In this document: positions 9,610 through 18,603 of the stretch, piece after piece
Layout of the letters: each line of letters begins with the position of its first letter
How positions within the stretch are numbered: the first letter of the stretch is position 1
Assembly: GCA_028875875.1 (NCBI GenBank)
Contig: JAGWUV010000006.1
Location: 1-64,000, forward strand
DNA from: Bacteroidota bacterium
GTDB lineage: Bacteria; Bacteroidota; Bacteroidia; Chitinophagales; Chitinophagaceae
Direction: 5' to 3'
Length of the DNA: 64,000 bases
Notes under the pieces: model-generated
The model's input: only the letters and a program-made list of their open reading frames with translations
What the model was told of the DNA's origin: nothing
Databases searched by the model: none
Position numbers and translations under genes: made by a program

Positions 9610-9655
9610 GCACTAAAAACCAAACGAAATAGCTACAGGGTTTAGTTTTTAGTGC
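9610..9655 (-). terminator. long inverted repeat between mreB and mreC (possible attenuator)
   Basis: A 16-bp stem with one mismatch: left arm 9610-9625 starts GCACTAAAAAC and right arm 9640-9655 ends GTTTTTAGTGC, with a 14-nt loop. On the minus strand it is followed by TTTACTTTACC, a weak T-rich tract. It could be a partial terminator or a processing/stability hairpin reducing mreCD expression relative to mreB. Confidence 0.55.
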
Positions 9656-9673
9656 CCGGTATTCTCGAAAAAA

Positions 9674-10699
9674 TTATCTCATGATAAATGGAAAGCGCTG
9701 GTAGTTTTTCAGTGCCAGTCCTGTACCTCTTACCACACTTTTCAGCGGATCATCCGCTACATGAACAGGCAACTTAATTTTAGCACTCAAACGCTTATCC
9801 AGGCCGCGTAAAAGGGCGCCGCCGCCTGTTAAATACAGGCCTCTCCTGTAAATATCTGCTGCCAGTTCGGGGGGAGTGGTTTCGAGGGCTTTTAAGATGG
9901 CTTCTTCTATTTTGAAGATACTTTTATCCAAAGCTTCTGCGATTTCCTGGTAGCTGACCATAATTTGTTTGGGGATACCTGTTACCAGGTCACGGCCATT
10001 TACAGGTATATCATCCGGTGGATTATCAAGGTCTTTCATTGCTGCGCCTACATTGATCTTGATCTGTTCTGCTGTTCTTTCACCAATGAGTAAGCTATGA
10101 TAGCGGCGAAGTGCTTCCATAATATCAGCAGTGAATTCATCTCCGGCAATACGGATCGATTGGTCGCACACAATACCTGCCAGTGCAATTACGGTAATAC
10201 CGGTTGTACCACCACCAATATCAATGATCATGTTTCCAACAGGTTCTTCCACATCTATACCAATACCCAGGGCCGCTGCCATTGGTTCATGTATCATGTA
10301 CACTTCTTTCGCTCCGGCCTGTTCTGCACTATCCCTTACGGCACGTTTTTCTACCTCAGTAATGGAAGATGGAATACAAATCACCATTCTCCAGCTGGGG
10401 GGGAACAAAGGTTTTTTAGGGTATACCAATTTGATCAGTTCCCTGATCATCAGTTCAGCGGCGTTAAAATCTGCAATTACACCGTCTTTCAGAGGCCTTA
10501 CGGTGCGAATACTTTCATGCGTTTTTTCATGCATGAGCAACGCTTTTTTGCCTACAGCTAAAACTTCTTTGGGGTTATTTCTATTGAGGGCCACAATACT
10601 GGGCTCGTTTACAACAATCTCATCGTTATGTATAATCAGCGTGTTTGCTGTACCCAGGTCCATTGCAATTTCCTGGGTTAAAAAATTAAATAATGCCAT
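9674..10699 (-). CDS. mreB: rod shape-determining protein MreB (bacterial actin)
   Basis: A 341-residue actin-fold ATPase that guides elongation. Visible motifs: phosphate 1 (MDLGTANTLI), connecting/adenosine motifs (IHEPMAAALGIGI, DIGGGTTGITVIAL) and the C-terminal LTGGGALLRGLDKRL. Length is normal. It is the first gene of the leftward shape cluster. About 50 nt upstream of the ATG the minus strand reads CACCTTTG, close to the TAnnTTTG promoter element of Bacteroidota. Confidence 0.97.
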   Translation of the reverse strand: MALFNFLTQEIAMDLGTANTLIIHNDEIVVNEPSIVALNRNNPKEVLAVGKKALLMHEKTHESIRTVRPLKDGVIADFNAAELMIRELIKLVYPKKPLFPPSWRMVICIPSSITEVEKRAVRDSAEQAGAKEVYMIHEPMAAALGIGIDVEEPVGNMIIDIGGGTTGITVIALAGIVCDQSIRIAGDEFTADIMEALRRYHSLLIGERTAEQIKINVGAAMKDLDNPPDDIPVNGRDLVTGIPKQIMVSYQEIAEALDKSIFKIEEAILKALETTPPELAADIYRRGLYLTGGGALLRGLDKRLSAKIKLPVHVADDPLKSVVRGTGLALKNYQRFPFIMR

Positions 10700-10966
10700 G
10701 TATATCTTGTTCTCTGAATGTTAAAAATTAGGGTATGCGCAAAGGTGAACGAAATTAATTGAAATGCAAAGCCCAAAAGGTTGATTTTTCAGGACTTTTA
10801 AGCCCTTATGCACAGTGCAGCCGGCTTTTTGGTAAAAGATTGTATTTGGCTGTATGCGGTTAATTGTTTAATCAATCCATTTTACGAAAAGGAACCCATT
10901 GTTATTCATTTCAAGAAACCCGCAGCATTTTCCCGCCGCTATTCAGAAAGAATCATGCCAAAAAGA

Positions 10967-12259
10967 TCAGGCAAACTCATACCCAATATCCTTGCGGAAG
11001 TACATGCCTTCAAAATGAATCTGCTCCAATCCGGCTTTTGATTGTAAAACTGCTTCGGTAATGCTATTGCCCGGGGAAGTAACTGTTAGTACTCTACCGC
11101 CATTGGTAAGGAGGGTTCCATCTGTTGCCATTTTTGTACCGGCATGAAATAAGAGACTTTCTTTAGGGAGGGGGGCTTGTACTTCAATGGGTTTATTCTT
11201 TTCATAATCACCGGGATAACCGCCGCTTACCGCCATCACTGTAGCAAAGTAGTTGTCATGGTAAGAAATATTAGCATCGGCTAATGTGCCGTTATCCATG
11301 GCAGCAAATAATCCCACCAGGTCTGTTTGTAAACGGGGCATCACTACTTCTGTTTCAGGATCACCCATACGACAATTGTATTCAATTACCAACGGTGTTC
11401 CATTTACGTTCATTAATCCGAAAAAAATAAAACCATTATATACTAAGTTTTCCTTCGTTAATCCGGCTACCGTTGGTTTAATAATCGTCTCTTCTACTTT
11501 TTGCATGAAAGCATCATCCATAAAAGGAACGGGGCTTACACAGCCCATCCCGCCTGTGTTCAAACCGGTATCTCCTTCACCGATACGCTTATAATCTTTA
11601 GCATGCCCAATTACCTGATAATCTTTTCCATCAGTTAAAACGAATACACTTACTTCAATGCCGCTTAAAAATTCTTCTATTACTACTTTGCTCGAAGCGC
11701 TGCCGAATTGCTTGTTAATGATCATTTCTTCAAACACCTGTAATGCCTCTGCATGGGTGTTACTGATAACTACTCCCTTGCCTGCGGCTAAACCATCCGC
11801 CTTTAATACAATAGGAAGTGAATGGTGTGCGATGTACGCTTTCCCTTCTTCAAAATTATCTACTGTAAATTCTGCATAGCCGGCGGTGGGAATAGTATGC
11901 CTTTGCATGAATTTTTTGGAGAAAGCTTTACTGCCTTCCAGTTGAGCTGCTTCTTTGGATGGACCTACCACAAAGAAGAAGGGCTTCTTTGCTTTGATGG
12001 ATGTGGAGGCCATCAGGTAATCGTAAATGCCGTTTACCAAAGGCTCTTCCGGTCCAACTACCACGATGTCTATGGCATTGTCAACACAAAATTGCTCGAT
12101 GGACTGAAAATCTGCCAATGCAAGCGAAACATTGGTACCACATTCGGCTGTACCAGGATTGCCCGGTGCGATGTATAATTGACTGCAATGATAACTTTTT
12201 GAAATTTTCCAGGCCAGTGCATGCTCACGGCCACCGGATCCGAGCAATAATATGTTCAT
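10967..12259 (-). CDS. purD: phosphoribosylamine-glycine ligase PurD
   Basis: ATP-grasp enzyme joining glycine to 5-phosphoribosylamine in purine synthesis. 430 residues from the ATG at 12257-12259, which directly begins the conserved MNILLLGSGGREHALAWKI; the frame is open 26 codons further upstream but that part shows no family similarity. Other motifs: VVGPEEPLVNGI, LKADGLAAGKGV, EEFLSGIEVSVFVLTDG, NTGGMGCVSP and EYNCRMGDPETEVVMPRL. It stands alone, divergent from the POT transporter gene with 95 nt between them. Confidence 0.96.
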   Translation of the reverse strand: MNILLLGSGGREHALAWKISKSYHCSQLYIAPGNPGTAECGTNVSLALADFQSIEQFCVDNAIDIVVVGPEEPLVNGIYDYLMASTSIKAKKPFFFVVGPSKEAAQLEGSKAFSKKFMQRHTIPTAGYAEFTVDNFEEGKAYIAHHSLPIVLKADGLAAGKGVVISNTHAEALQVFEEMIINKQFGSASSKVVIEEFLSGIEVSVFVLTDGKDYQVIGHAKDYKRIGEGDTGLNTGGMGCVSPVPFMDDAFMQKVEETIIKPTVAGLTKENLVYNGFIFFGLMNVNGTPLVIEYNCRMGDPETEVVMPRLQTDLVGLFAAMDNGTLADANISYHDNYFATVMAVSGGYPGDYEKNKPIEVQAPLPKESLLFHAGTKMATDGTLLTNGGRVLTVTSPGNSITEAVLQSKAGLEQIHFEGMYFRKDIGYEFA

Positions 12260-12354
12260 ATTGGTTGTATTCGGCTGCGAAAGTAAAATGTAATTTCCAA
12301 TTTCGGATTTATCGCTATTTTGTCGTCTTAAATACACTAACGAAAATCAACTAT

Positions 12355-13857
12355 ATGGATCAAACCCCTCCCCGAAAATCCCATCCCAAAGGATTGTATG
12401 TTTTATTTGCAACGGAAATGTGGGAGCGCTTTAACTACTATGGTATGCGTGCCATTTTGGTTTTATTCATGACCAAAGCGCTTTTATTCGATAAAGCTTT
12501 TGCTTCTAATTTATACGGCAGTTATACCAGCCTTGTTTATCTTACTCCTCTGTTGGGGGGCTACATTGCAGACCGTTACTGGGGTAACCGGCGATCCATC
12601 ATTATTGGAGGAATTGTAATGGCGCTTGGAGAGTTCGTTTTATTTTTTTGTGGCTCCACATATGCTGCTTCTCCCCAGTTTTCTTCTGTTTTGTTTTATT
12701 CAGGATTAGGGTTAATGATCGCAGGTAATGGTTTCTTCAAACCCAATATATCTTCTTTGGTTGGGCAGTTATATCCGAAGGGTGACAGACGTATTGATGC
12801 TGCTTATACTATCTTTTACATGGGTATTAATGTAGGCGGAGCCATTGGCCCTTTTATTTGCGGACTGGTGGGTGATACCGGTAATCCTGCCGATTTTAAA
12901 TGGGCTTTTTTAGCAGGTGGAATTGGAATGTTGTTAGGCGTTTTGGTGCAACAGTTCTTTCATAAAAAATATGTGACTGATCCCGATAATAAAGTATTAG
13001 GCTTAACGCCGGAAACTTCTTCAGCAAAATGGATCAACCCGGTATCTGTAGTTATTGGTTTGGTATTGTTATCCGGTGCTATGATCGGTTTGCTGTACAT
13101 TGATCTTAAAGTGGTCAGCTATTTAACTTACTTACTCATTGCTTCTGTGCTGCTGATAGCTTTTGTTGTTTTCTCAGATACATCTTTAAGTAAAATTGAC
13201 AAGCAAAAGATAGCCGTCATTTTTATCGTTGCTTTTTTCGTGATCTTCTTCTGGAGTGCTTTTGAGCAGGCCGGTGCTTCTTTAACATTCTTCGCTGAAG
13301 AGCAAACGAAAAGAGACCTTGGATTTTATGTGGTGCCTGCCAGCTTTTTCCAGTCGCTTAATTCCATCTTCGTTGTTTCATTTGCACCCTTATTTGCATG
13401 GCTCTGGCTAAAAATGGGCAAGCATGAACCTTCTTCTCCATTTAAGATGGCAATGGGTTTATTTTTATTGGCTTTGGGTTATTTATGGATCGCCTTTGGT
13501 GTGAAGAATGTACAACCCGGCATTAAAGTAAGTATGATATGGTTAATAGGGATGTATGCCTTGCATACCTGGGGAGAGTTGTGTTTATCGCCGATAGGAT
13601 TATCATTGGTAAATAAATTGGCTCCATTAAAATTCGCATCATTACTTATGGCTGTTTGGTTCCTGGCCAATGCTGCCGCCAATAAACTGGCAGGTGTATT
13701 AAGTGCTTTATATCCTGATAGCGGCCACACTACCGTATTTCTTGGTTACCACATGAGCAACCTCTACGATTTCTTTATGTTGTTTGTATTTATGGCGGGA
13801 TTGGCTTCTCTCATATTATTTTTTATTTCAGGTAAATTGAAGAAGATGATGAATTAA
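12355..13857 (+). CDS. POT/PTR family proton-coupled di-/tripeptide transporter
   Basis: A 500-residue major-facilitator protein with about 12-14 membrane segments, taking up short peptides with protons. The family signature E-x-W-E-R-F-x-Y-Y-G appears near the start (TEMWERFNYYGMRAIL), followed by GGYIADRYWGNRRSI and the PTR2 region NGFFKPNISSLVGQLY. The ATG at 12355 is chosen because the transporter similarity begins there; a longer open frame runs back into the purD region. It is followed by a terminator and then by a second peptide transporter of the OPT family. Confidence 0.92.
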   Translation: MDQTPPRKSHPKGLYVLFATEMWERFNYYGMRAILVLFMTKALLFDKAFASNLYGSYTSLVYLTPLLGGYIADRYWGNRRSIIIGGIVMALGEFVLFFCGSTYAASPQFSSVLFYSGLGLMIAGNGFFKPNISSLVGQLYPKGDRRIDAAYTIFYMGINVGGAIGPFICGLVGDTGNPADFKWAFLAGGIGMLLGVLVQQFFHKKYVTDPDNKVLGLTPETSSAKWINPVSVVIGLVLLSGAMIGLLYIDLKVVSYLTYLLIASVLLIAFVVFSDTSLSKIDKQKIAVIFIVAFFVIFFWSAFEQAGASLTFFAEEQTKRDLGFYVVPASFFQSLNSIFVVSFAPLFAWLWLKMGKHEPSSPFKMAMGLFLLALGYLWIAFGVKNVQPGIKVSMIWLIGMYALHTWGELCLSPIGLSLVNKLAPLKFASLLMAVWFLANAAANKLAGVLSALYPDSGHTTVFLGYHMSNLYDFFMLFVFMAGLASLILFFISGKLKKMMN

Positions 13858-13878
13858 TTGTATCGTTATGCAAATGAT

Positions 13879-13907
13879 AAAAGCGATGTAATGCACATCG
13901 CTTTTTT
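13879..13907 (+). terminator. Rho-independent terminator after the POT gene
   Basis: Stem AAAGCGATGT / ACATCGCTTT with a 5-nt loop and a T-run, 22 nt after the stop codon. Confidence 0.85.
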
Positions 13908-13937
13908 ATTATATTAGCTCACTGAAAAAAATTATCT

Positions 13938-15983
13938 ATGGCTGAGAAATCCTTTCAACCTTTCGTGGCGCCGGAAGCCAAGATGAAAGAACTAACCTTC
14001 AAATCTATCTTAGTAGGAAGTTTATTTGGTGTGATCTTTGGTGCTGCCACGGTTTACCTGGCTTTAAAAGCAGGATTAACAGTATCTGCATCTATTCCTA
14101 TTGCTGTTATTGCAATAACGCTGGGAAGAAAGTTTTTAAAGACTACCATTCTTGAGAATAATATCATTCAAACAACAGGTTCTGCAGGAGAAAGTATTGC
14201 AGCCGGTGTTGCATTTACGCTGCCCGGTTTTTTATTTTTATCATCACCTTCCAGCGCTGAGTATTTCAATTACCTCACCATCCTTATACTTGCTATAGTG
14301 GGTGGTTTACTCGGTACCTTACTGATGGTGCCTTTACGAAGAGCATTGATCGTTAAAGAACATGATAACTTACCATATCCTGAAGGAACCGCTTGCGGCG
14401 ATGTGCTGAAAGCCGGTGAGAAAGGAGGTGCTTTTGCCCGTACCGCCTTCTGGGGATTAGGCGTATCACTGGTGTATGCACTATTGCAAAAAGTATTGCA
14501 TGTAATATCCGAAGTGCCTGTATATGCTACTAAACAGGCCAATAAGTTTTTCCCTTCCGCAACCATCAGCGGTGAGATCACACCCGAGTACCTGGGTGTG
14601 GGTTATATCATCGGTCCACGTATTGCAGGAGTATTAGTGGCCGGTGGTGTATTGAGCTGGTTGGTATTTATACCCTTACTGGCTTCTATTGTTCCCCCCG
14701 ATACCATTGCCCTTCAATTGGTAAAGCTGGGTTATTTAAAAGCTTTTACTGTAGCGGGTGGCAAAGGCAACTGGAATCCTGTTACTCATACATTCTCTGA
14801 TTACTCCGCTGCGATTTATTATGCTTTTATCAGGCAGATCGGTGCAGGGGCAGTAGCAGCCGGCGGTATCATTACTTTGGTAAAAACCATCCCCACTATT
14901 ATTAAATCAGTAAAGGAGAGTATCGCTTCTATAAAAAGTAATAAGGGCAGTGGTGTATCTTCTGTGCTGCGTACGGAAAAGGACCTGAGTATGAAGATCG
15001 TTGGCCTGGGTAGTATTGGCCTGATTTTATTAATCACCTTATTACCACAGGTACCGGGTAATGGCTTTCTCGAGAAATTACTGATCGGTATTTTGGTGGT
15101 TTTATTCGGTGCTTTATTTGTTACTGTTTCTTCACGTATTGTTGGTTTGATAGGCTCCTCTAATAACCCGATCAGCGGAATGACCATCGCTACTGTGATG
15201 GGTACCAGCCTGATCTTTTTAAGCGTGGGGTGGACAGGTGTTTCATTCGAACCCTTAGTGCTTGTGGTGGGAGGGATGATCTGCATCGCAGCAGCCAATG
15301 CAGGAGGCACATCGCAAGACCTGAAAAGCGGTTATATAGTAGGGGCCACGCCACGTAACCAGCAGATCGCACTGTTTGTTGGTGCCATTGTTTCTTCTAT
15401 CGTAATAGGTATTACCGTTAGGTTCCTGGATAAACCTTCTGCTGAGATGTTGCAACAAGGTATTCAACATGCCATAGGAACTGAAAAATACCCGGCACCA
15501 CAAGCTACCTTGATGGCTACGCTGATCAAGGGGATATTATCACAAAACCTCGACTGGCAATATGTTTTCGTAGGTGTATTTGTTGCTTTGGTGGTTGAGC
15601 TATGTGGTATCAAAGCACTGAGTTTTGCTGTTGGTGCTTACCTTCCGTTGAGTACCACGTTACCCATTTTTATTGGCGGCGCTATCAGGGGATTGATAGA
15701 ACATAAACAGCAAAAAACGGATGAGCAGCAACTTATACAGGAAGAAGAATTGGGTAGAGGCAACCTGTTTGCAACAGGACTTGTAGCCGGTGGTGCCGTT
15801 GCCGGTGTATTGATTGCCTTTATTGCAGGAAGCAGTGGTGGTGAGCGTTTCCTTGATGCCGTAACCCAGGAAGACAGGCTTACAGCTTTTTTATCGGCTG
15901 GGGGTTATGATCTGCTGGGGGTACTGTTCTTTGCCATGATGAGTATCATACTCTACCGTGTAGCTTTGAAAAAGCATAGCTGA
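13938..15983 (+). CDS. OPT family oligopeptide transporter
   Basis: A 681-residue membrane protein with about 14-16 hydrophobic segments. Family features: the N-terminal ELTFKSILVGSLFGVIFGAA, the LPYPEGTACGDVLKAGE segment, and NPISGMTIATVMGTS. Bacterial OPT proteins import peptides or metal chelates; the substrate cannot be read here. The following gene is convergent. Together with the POT gene and the S46 peptidase it fits a peptide-feeding lifestyle. Confidence 0.93.
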   Translation: MAEKSFQPFVAPEAKMKELTFKSILVGSLFGVIFGAATVYLALKAGLTVSASIPIAVIAITLGRKFLKTTILENNIIQTTGSAGESIAAGVAFTLPGFLFLSSPSSAEYFNYLTILILAIVGGLLGTLLMVPLRRALIVKEHDNLPYPEGTACGDVLKAGEKGGAFARTAFWGLGVSLVYALLQKVLHVISEVPVYATKQANKFFPSATISGEITPEYLGVGYIIGPRIAGVLVAGGVLSWLVFIPLLASIVPPDTIALQLVKLGYLKAFTVAGGKGNWNPVTHTFSDYSAAIYYAFIRQIGAGAVAAGGIITLVKTIPTIIKSVKESIASIKSNKGSGVSSVLRTEKDLSMKIVGLGSIGLILLITLLPQVPGNGFLEKLLIGILVVLFGALFVTVSSRIVGLIGSSNNPISGMTIATVMGTSLIFLSVGWTGVSFEPLVLVVGGMICIAAANAGGTSQDLKSGYIVGATPRNQQIALFVGAIVSSIVIGITVRFLDKPSAEMLQQGIQHAIGTEKYPAPQATLMATLIKGILSQNLDWQYVFVGVFVALVVELCGIKALSFAVGAYLPLSTTLPIFIGGAIRGLIEHKQQKTDEQQLIQEEELGRGNLFATGLVAGGAVAGVLIAFIAGSSGGERFLDAVTQEDRLTAFLSAGGYDLLGVLFFAMMSIILYRVALKKHS

Positions 15984-16011
15984 TGAGAAGAGATCTGCGG
16001 AGAAGTAAATA

Positions 16012-17106
16012 TTATTTACTGTATAATGCCAGTCCCTTAGTATAAATATCAAGGCACTTTTTATAATACGCTTCAGCACTGTAATACTTTTCGTATACGG
16101 CCAGTAAACGTTGCTTCAATACTGTTTTATCTAATTGCTCTACCTGTTGAATGCGGTTGCTCCATGCCTCCGTTTCAAAATTAGATAAGATCAATTCAGG
16201 TAACTCTGTTATTACCTGGTGTACTACTTCCCCTGTTTGGTAGGAGAGAAAAGGAAGTTGTTGTGCCATGTATTCTATCAATACCAAAGGGCCACTTTCC
16301 GAGGTGGCAGTATGTAAGGCCATATCGTATTGATACAATATTTGCTGTACGTCGTCACAATGATGTATGATGGTAATGGCAGCTTCTAATTTTTTTTCTT
16401 TGATCAGTTGTTTTATTTCCTCACAATAAGTCGTGTCTGCTTCCTGGCCGATAATGGTTAAATGCACATCCCTATTTTTTCGAAGTATTTCTATTAATAC
16501 AACGGCAAATTCAATATGCTTGGCTCTTCTGAAATTAGCGGTGAGCAGCAGTTGCAAAATGGGATCTGTATTCCTTATATGTTGTTGGGGTATCTCTTTT
16601 TTTACAACGATATTCGATAATTGGTATATCCTGTTTTCCGGCATTTTCAAATCGTTTAGCGCCCATGCAGCTATCTTTCTCGACACAGCAATTAGTATTG
16701 TTGAAGGAAAGATCAAACGCTGACTCCAGTGAACACTTCTGTCGGTTTCTATATTCCCAAAATGATGATGGAAGAAAATGGGTTTGCGGAGAAAAAAAAT
16801 TTTGAAAGCAAAAAAAACATAACGGAGATTATGTGTGGAATGTACGTGTACAAGACCAAAATGCTTGCAGGCTTTCACTAACTTGTACATGGTGCCCGGA
16901 TTCCATTTGCTTTTACGATACAGGGATTCTACTTCAATACCTTTATGCAACTGTTCAGCAAGTGGTCCGGGTGCAAGGGTAGTAAGCACCTTTACCCGGT
17001 GACCATGCATATACAAAATATTTGAAAGATCTATCAGAACTCTTTCTGCACCACCGGGTGCTAACGTATCAATCACTTGTATAACAGATGGTTTTGCTTC
17101 ACTCAT
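16012..17106 (-). CDS. glycosyltransferase, GT4-like
   Basis: A 364-residue cytoplasmic glycosyltransferase with the N-terminal VIDTLAPGGAERVLIDLSNIL typical of GT4 enzymes (quoted in part) and a C-terminal domain with SESGPLVLIEYMAQQLP, where the usual E-x7-E donor-binding motif is recognisable. I prefer the ATG at 17104-17106 over the one at 17130, because 17130 lies inside the stem of a terminator belonging to the upstream gene. No other cell-surface sugar genes are adjacent, so the acceptor is unknown. Confidence 0.85.
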   Translation of the reverse strand: MSEAKPSVIQVIDTLAPGGAERVLIDLSNILYMHGHRVKVLTTLAPGPLAEQLHKGIEVESLYRKSKWNPGTMYKLVKACKHFGLVHVHSTHNLRYVFFAFKIFFLRKPIFFHHHFGNIETDRSVHWSQRLIFPSTILIAVSRKIAAWALNDLKMPENRIYQLSNIVVKKEIPQQHIRNTDPILQLLLTANFRRAKHIEFAVVLIEILRKNRDVHLTIIGQEADTTYCEEIKQLIKEKKLEAAITIIHHCDDVQQILYQYDMALHTATSESGPLVLIEYMAQQLPFLSYQTGEVVHQVITELPELILSNFETEAWSNRIQQVEQLDKTVLKQRLLAVYEKYYSAEAYYKKCLDIYTKGLALYSK

Positions 17107-17121
17107 GCTGCCTAATAAACG

Positions 17122-17154
17122 AAAAAACAATGGGTGTATTGCCCATTGTTTTTT
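17122..17154 (-). terminator. bidirectional-looking terminator downstream of the YqgE-family gene
   Basis: A 13-bp perfect stem (17122-17134 with 17142-17154), a 7-nt loop and T-runs on both strands. It ends transcription of the gene at 17168-17680 before the glycosyltransferase start. Confidence 0.8.
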
Positions 17155-17167
17155 ACTATTGTTATGA

Positions 17168-17680
17168 TCAGCTTGGTACTTTTAGCGACTGGTATAAAAG
17201 TGTCCAAAGATATTCCGTATCTGTGGAGAAAACAGTTTGTAATGGTGTATCCACCGGTATCCAGGTGCCTTCAGCTATCTCATCTTCCAATTCATGATCA
17301 TCCCACCCGCAGTAGCCGATAAATAATTTAACATCGTTTCCTTTCAAAGTTTTGTCATTCATGTACTGAACGGCTTGTTGAAAGTTGCCTCCGAAATAAA
17401 CATTGCCTGTAACAGGCTTACCGTTGGCTACCAAATCAGGTCTTTGATGCAAAAAGAAAAGTTCTTCTTTTTTTACGGGGCCCCCCATCCATAATGGGAA
17501 AGCAATACTGTTCTTAAACTCTACCAATTCATTAAACTTCCTGTGAAAGGGTTTATTGATGATGAATCCCAAAGCGCCCTTCTCATTATGTTCTGCCACG
17601 ATAATTACGGCCCTGTCAAAAGTAGGGTCGCCATGCATGGTAGTGTTACTAATTAGTATGGAACCAGGTGTAAGTATCAT
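17168..17680 (-). CDS. YqgE/AlgH family protein
   Basis: A 170-residue protein of the YqgE/AlgH family (molecular role unclear; AlgH was linked to alginate regulation in Pseudomonas). Motifs: the start MILTPGSILISNTTM, FDRAVIIVAEHNEKGALGFI, NKPF, LWMGGPVKKEELFFLH and FIGYCGWDDHELEDEI. The start at 17678-17680 matches the usual family N-terminus; the frame extends 41 codons further but those show no family similarity. It is preceded by a PepSY-like gene on the same strand, 82 nt away. Confidence 0.9.
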   Translation of the reverse strand: MILTPGSILISNTTMHGDPTFDRAVIIVAEHNEKGALGFIINKPFHRKFNELVEFKNSIAFPLWMGGPVKKEELFFLHQRPDLVANGKPVTGNVYFGGNFQQAVQYMNDKTLKGNDVKLFIGYCGWDDHELEDEIAEGTWIPVDTPLQTVFSTDTEYLWTLLYQSLKVPS

Positions 17681-17762
17681 AAGAATAGTGTAAGATACAG
17701 CTTGCTGCTGTAGTTCAAAAGTAGGAAAATGAAGTACTGCGTAAATTGATGCTATACTTAAG

Positions 17763-18254
17763 TTATTCAGTCTTCCATATTTTATTGATCTCGTTGATCT
17801 CACCTTCTTCTATGCTCACTGAATAATAATATTTCAGGGCTTCCAGGTTAACCACCCAAATATCCCTGCCATCACCCTTTAAGTTAATGGCTCTTGTGAT
17901 GGTACAATCTTTATAGGCTGAATGAACCTGGTCTTTTATTTCATCAGGAAGGTTATGTTCATGGCCAAAACTGATATCATATTTCATATACCCGTTCTTA
18001 GTGAACAAGGCGTTATGGTCCATGTCTTTGAGGATGAACTTAGCCAGGAAATCCTTATCCAACTGATACCAGCGAAGTTGTGTGGCTTCAGGGAAAGCTG
18101 TTTTAAAGGCTTTATCAATTTGTTTGTTCACCATGGCTTTAGAAGTGATGGTAACACCCGGCAGGGTTACCGCACTTGTGTCTTTATCCTGCGCCAGCAA
18201 CAGGCTGCCGGAAAACAGTGTGATACACAATAACAGGATGAATTGCTTTTTCAT
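17763..18254 (-). CDS. secreted PepSY-like protein
   Basis: A 163-residue exported protein with signal peptide MKKQFILLLCITLFSGSLLL ending before AQDKD. The body contains the pattern FPEATQLRWYQLDKDFLAKF, typical of the Bacteroidota PepSY-like/beta-lactamase-inhibitor-like proteins. The start at 18252-18254 is chosen because it begins the signal peptide. Function unknown; it probably acts in the periplasm. Confidence 0.65.
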   Translation of the reverse strand: MKKQFILLLCITLFSGSLLLAQDKDTSAVTLPGVTITSKAMVNKQIDKAFKTAFPEATQLRWYQLDKDFLAKFILKDMDHNALFTKNGYMKYDISFGHEHNLPDEIKDQVHSAYKDCTITRAINLKGDGRDIWVVNLEALKYYYSVSIEEGEINEINKIWKTE

Positions 18255-18360
18255 AAATACTATTTTTTGGTAAGAAGATTGCTTGGTTACCCTAACTAAA
18301 AGGCTTTCTTGTGGGGTATCATTGAAAATCCGTTGCAAGGTAGAACAAGCGAAATGGCAG

Positions 18361-18406
18361 AAAAATGATGCTGATCAAAGCAAGTATTGATTGTGATCAG
18401 CATCAT
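18361..18406 (-). terminator. terminator for the 39-codon ORF on the minus strand
   Basis: A 13-bp perfect inverted repeat (18365-18377 and 18394-18406, core GATGCTGATCA) with a 16-nt loop. On the minus strand the stem is followed by TTTTTC. The only ORF upstream of it in that direction is 18484-18603. Confidence 0.7.
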
Positions 18407-18483
18407 ACATGGAAGAGGCGGGAGGCTCTTCTATGACTTTAATCTTGTTGTTTAAACGACTAATTAAATAACTAAAAGGGGCA

Positions 18484-18603
18484 CTAAGCAGTAACAGGTC
18501 CCCGGTAGTTGGCAAACTGCTGGTATCCTTGTATAGGAAACGTAGGATTGGAGCCTACCTCCTTTATGGGAATGGATCTGAAATAAAAAATGGAATAATT
18601 CAT
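18484..18603 (-). CDS. possible small protein, 39 residues
   Basis: A short ORF not resembling any protein I recognise: it begins MNYSIFYFRSIP and ends FANYRGPVTA. The reasons to list it: its base composition is clearly less AT-rich than the adjoining desert, its codons look normal for this genome, and a strong minus-strand terminator lies 78 nt after its stop. Upstream the same frame stays open for 15 more codons to a TGA, and before that stop the frame reads MQIPLL. It may therefore be the intact tail of a decayed longer gene rather than a complete one. Low to moderate confidence. Confidence 0.35.
   Translation of the reverse strand: MNYSIFYFRSIPIKEVGSNPTFPIQGYQQFANYRGPVTA

Noticed and set aside
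12001-12354. N-terminal extension of the POT transporter frame into purD
   Set aside because: The extension is antisense to purD and lacks transporter similarity; the family N-terminus starts at 12355.
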